NCBI GenBank assembly: GCA_000697335.1
Contig: JNEM01015838.1
Location: 1-36,464 of the forward strand
Source of the DNA: Conidiobolus incongruus B7586
Taxonomy: Eukaryota; Entomophthoromycota; Entomophthoromycetes; Entomophthorales; Conidiobolaceae
DNA length: 36,464 nucleotides
Direction: 5' to 3'
In this document: one piece after another, positions 33,235 through 36,464 of the stretch
Layout of the letters: every line of letters starts with the position of its first letter
Position numbering within the stretch: position 1 is the first letter of the stretch
Program-made: the position numbers and the translations under genes
Notes under the pieces: model-generated
What the model was told of the DNA's origin: nothing
Seen by the model: only the letters and a program-made list of their open reading frames with translations
Databases searched by the model: none

Positions 33235-33657
33235 TTAGAATTTGATCAAATAATGGAGCCACCAGCTTGCTGAATTCATATTTAGTATAATAATAAATGA
33301 ATAATCTAGCAAGCTGAAAGTTGAAAGAATGTGCGAGATATGGAAGATAAAGTAAAGCCATTGGGAAAAGCATACACTAAACCAAAAAGCACCCAATAAA
33401 AAATTCCCCAGGGGTTCCATCCATAACCGTATTTCATATTTTGTATATCTGTCTAGTTTAAATAAGTCGCAGTAATAGTCAAATTCTAGGAGTGTTGAAG
33501 TAAATGAGAACGTTATTAAACTTATGAAAGGGGTAAGTTGAGTTGTGAACGGTATCAAATGCTGATTGCTAGAAGTATTCGCCGTGAGTATTAAATAGAT
33601 CGCGATAGAGCTTAAACTTTGAATCATTCTCTCGTATATCGTATAATGACTAATCAT
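33235..33657 (-). CDS. Putative four-span membrane protein (MARVEL-like)
   Basis: 140 aa from the first in-frame ATG (33657). Hydrophobic stretches: residues about 11-25 (MIQSLSSIAIYLILT), 38-57 (TPFISLITFSFTSTLLEF), 82-106 (EPLGNFLLGAFWFSVCFSQW) and 115-138 (LLDYSFIIILNMNSASWWL). The order resembles fungal MARVEL proteins: an R-x-x-Q-type entry to TM1, a short loop, and a polar-entry Gly/Phe/Trp-rich TM3. This is a topology match, not a motif match. The frame stays open upstream to 33745 (reading WIILNVTLSISFLCLFTLTV), so the true start may be earlier. One alternative is an ATG at 33755 joined through a 38-nt GTATAA...TTAAG intron, shorter than other introns here. Base composition is well above background, which supports coding. 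TATAAATA lies at 33749-33742. Confidence 0.5.
   Translation of the reverse strand: MISHYTIYERMIQSLSSIAIYLILTANTSSNQHLIPFTTQLTPFISLITFSFTSTLLEFDYYCDLFKLDRYTKYEIRLWMEPLGNFLLGAFWFSVCFSQWLYFIFHISHILSTFSLLDYSFIIILNMNSASWWLHYLIKF
33263..33316. other. Inverted repeat inside the membrane-protein gene
   Basis: CAGCTTGCT (33263-33271) pairs with AGCAAGCTG (33308-33316), and inside it ATTCAT (33274-33279) pairs with ATGAAT (33297-33302), making a two-step hairpin near the 3' end of the minus-strand gene. Confidence 0.6.
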
Positions 33658-33741
33658 ACTATTCAAATCTATTGAATCTACAGTCAAAGTGAATAAACAG
33701 AGAAAAGAAATGCTTAATGTAACATTTAAGATGATCCAGTG

Positions 33742-33749
33742 TATTTATA
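33742..33749 (-). promoter_or_regulatory. Possible TATA box of the membrane-protein gene
   Basis: TATAAATA on the minus strand, about 90 bp before the ATG at 33657. It lies between the arms GATCCA and TGGATC. If the gene has an earlier exon this element would be inside an intron instead. Confidence 0.3.
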
Positions 33750-35130
33750 CCTCATTAATGGATCAAATTTAAATTTTAAATTCTCCCCAATCCTGTCAAT
33801 ATAAAAGCTGAAATACTTGAATTAAAATTAAAATTTTATAATTTAGGAAAATATTATTTTTTTATTATAAATTAATTTGACTAAATTTATTTTAATTAAA
33901 ATTTTTTAAAAAAACAAATTAATATTAATTTATGAAATTTATTGAAATATTATTTGAATTTTAAATATTAATATTATTAAATAAAAAATATATTAATATA
34001 TTTTTTTATTCATTTTCATAAAGTTAAAAATAAAAATTTATCTTATGAATTAAGCTTTAATTATAATAATTAAAATAAATTTTAATTGAAATATTATGAA
34101 ATTTAATTAAAATAGGGTGATAATTGATTAATTTATAAATTGTAATAAAAAATCAATAGATTTATCCTTTATGCAATATCAACTCATCAATGCATGAATT
34201 TTAATGCACATTTCAATTGAAATTTAATGGTTTTTATCTTTATTTTAATTTCAATTTCAAATAGTTCATATATATCATTAATCTCATTAAAAAAATATTA
34301 AAAATATATTAAAAAATTTTCAATTTAAATTTTGTGAATATTTTTATCTATTGAAATAATTACAATTTTAATATTGTTAGTTATATAGATAGATTTTATT
34401 TAACAATTTCGAATTGATTATCACTTTATACACCAAATGCATAGAATTTTCTCCTTAAACTGCTGAAACTGTCATTTTAGAATGCGGTATCATTTGGTAG
34501 TAAAAAATGCATTTGTATCAGATTTTAATTTTTTTTGTCATATTGACGCATTTGGTTGACTTTGTTTTAACTAATTAACTATTTATTATTAAAAATAAAT
34601 AATATTATTATATTTATACAAATAAAAATTTTATTTTTTTGTAGATTATATAATGTAAATATTATTAGACTGAATAAATTATTAATTTATTCTCACTATT
34701 AAACAAGGATATGATAATAGGATTTGAATTTATTAGATGAAGATCTTAATAAATAGATTATAATTTATGCATGCGAAATAGGAATTAGGGCATAATTACA
34801 AGTGAAAAAAATAATGTTTTTGCAACTAGTAAAAATTGAATAATTGGTCAATATTATGATAAAAATATCATAAATTGCTTAATATTTAGACAATTTTTTT
34901 TCATTTTTTGACTAATTATATGATACTATATTTGATGAAAGTTATTTCAATTATTAAATTAATTAAATATTAAATTTAAATAATTGATTAATTTAATTAT
35001 ATATAATAAAATAATTTATAATAATAAAAATTTTTGTTTAAATAAAATTTATAATAATATTATAAATTTACTTTTATAAAATTAAGTCTTATAAAAAAAT
35101 ATTATATACTAATCTTATTGGATAATTATT

Positions 35131-35162
35131 ATTTTATTATTTTATTATTTTATTATTTTATT
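35131..35162. repeat. (ATTTTATT)4 tandem repeat
   Basis: Four exact copies of an 8-bp unit. Confidence 0.9.
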
Positions 35163-35684
35163 TATATACTTAAAAAGATAATTTATTTGCATTAATTTCC
35201 GGAACATTTTTTTAGATTGTTATAGGTTAAGTTTTGAGATTGATTAAATATTGATTGAAGTGTGTTATATATTGGAGGGGTATTGGTGAATGTTTTGGTT
35301 ACTATAATTAGATATGAAATATAAAAATTATTATTCTAATAGTTTAAATATTATTAATGACTTAGACGGGAATACAATTCATTAATATTATTCTTAAATA
35401 AATTTATTGATTTTGTACCGAAAATACTTTATATAAACTAGTTACTATACAAATTTTAATCCATAAAACTCAAAATTTAATTTAAATAATTTCAATTTTT
35501 TAAGTTATTATGAATATTTTAAGGTAATATAAAATTTTTACAAATGTTTTAATAATAATATTTATTTCAGGTTTAGGACCTATTGTATTTAAAAGTTAAC
35601 ATAAATATTTGGTAATTTTAAATAATCATTTATATTATTTTATTATATCTTTTAAAATATTATTTATATCAAATTTAAAGACTT

Positions 35685-35705
35685 AAATATATATATATAT
35701 ATATT
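35685..35705. repeat. (AT)n microsatellite
   Basis: About 20 bp of alternating A and T. Confidence 0.85.
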
Positions 35706-36464
35706 TATAAATGATATATCCACATTGGATGAATCCCTTAACCGTATTTATTTAATTTTAATAAATATTACTCAATGTTATTGAAAATATTTATTATTAT
35801 ATTTCAGAAATAAACACCTGATTTGAAGGATACAATAGTTATTAATATGATAATTAATAAGGATTTTAATGAAGAGATAGGGATTAGATCGAAAAATTCA
35901 ATAAATTTCAATATGTTTTTTAAAGTATATATTGGTATAAATTGTAAATTATAAAAATTATTAGCAAGATATAAAAGATGTTTTGATAAAAATAAACCTT
36001 TAATTAAATAGATAATATAACTAATTAATATTATTTTTATATTGGTACTAATATAAATTAAAATAATATTAGAATGAATAAACAATATACTAGTTGTTTT
36101 ATTTTTTTAGTAATGAATTTGACTATTTTATTTGAAAATATTAAATCTTGAACTTTTATTTTAATATTTGGAAATTGTTACATTAATTTAGATATCAATT
36201 CATATATATAAGTTATAAAATGATGATTTATCATTTAACTGAATATAGCATTATATTTAGATAAAATCAAATATATTCCTTTATTTTAAAATTATAGGTT
36301 TGTATTAGGTTATTAAAACTTAATTAAATCCATAAATTACTTTTTTTAGTTTTTTATTAGAATTTATATTAAAATTTTTATTGTAATATAAACTATTAAT
36401 TAGTTTTATATTAAAGATATAATAAAAAAAGGATAGAATATTTATATTATTAATAGTTTGATAT

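Larger units (their letters stand above)
33765..36464. other. A+T-rich DNA, no gene seen
   Basis: 2.7 kb with no supportable coding region. The frame at 35804-36085 (minus) is an Ile/Leu/Tyr-rich string typical of A+T-rich noise. Simple repeats at 35131-35162 and about 35685-35705. Confidence 0.6.

Noticed and set aside
35804-36085. 93-residue minus-strand frame
   Set aside because: Ile/Leu/Tyr/Lys string as expected from A+T-rich noncoding DNA, no ATG context, TATA support or domain.
1-36464. Virus-like elements, LTR pairs or transposase genes
   Set aside because: No reverse transcriptase, integrase, capsid or transposase motifs and no long terminal repeats were seen.

Overview
The window looks like nuclear DNA of a very A+T-rich eukaryote, most likely an early-diverging fungus (Entomophthoromycotina/Zoopagomycota- or zygomycete-like). 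This rests on very A+T-rich intergenic DNA with coding islands of clearly higher G+C, short spliceosomal introns (48-61 nt, donors GTAAGT/GTAATA/GTAATT, acceptors mostly TTTAG or CAG), an intron-less cytosolic-type tRNA-Ala(AGC), fungal-sized NOB1 and CLASP proteins, and three secreted class 3 lipases carrying the six-cysteine framework of Rhizomucor miehei lipase. The taxonomic call is an inference.

Layout. From 1 to 16.7 kb there is a tandem array of three intron-less, same-strand secreted lipase genes (L1 2735-3823, L2 10325-11404, L3 15511-16662) separated by 6.5 and 4.1 kb of A+T-rich DNA with microsatellites. Each lipase has a signal peptide, an acidic pro-region, a complete Ser-Asp-His catalytic domain and a basic aromatic C-terminal tail. 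L2 and L3 share a 178-bp tract with no differences inside less similar genes, which suggests gene conversion. All three share an ATATAAATA box 47-49 bp upstream of the ATG and a GTGACAC element about 240-280 bp upstream. At 17.1-17.8 kb lie a minus-strand tRNA-Ala(AGC) and an unexplained G+C-richer island. At 18.5-20.2 kb are two small secreted, highly charged proteins of unknown function, both with an ATATAAATA box 64-65 bp before the ATG and both with a YYDxxY motif near the C-terminus.

From 20.5 to 28 kb are two conserved housekeeping genes in divergent orientation: NOB1 on the minus strand (4 exons, 397 aa; 18S rRNA 3'-end endonuclease) and a CLASP microtubule-rescue protein on the plus strand (5 exons, 1228 aa). 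I resolved both exon structures by hand from splice sites and frame. The last 8.5 kb is nearly gene-free; I support only one small multi-span membrane protein (MARVEL-like, 33.2-33.7 kb, minus) plus microsatellites and two notable inverted repeats.

Together the left half is a secretome neighbourhood (lipases and small secreted proteins sharing core-promoter layout) and the right half is ordinary cell machinery. No virus-like element, CRISPR array or intact transposon was recognised.
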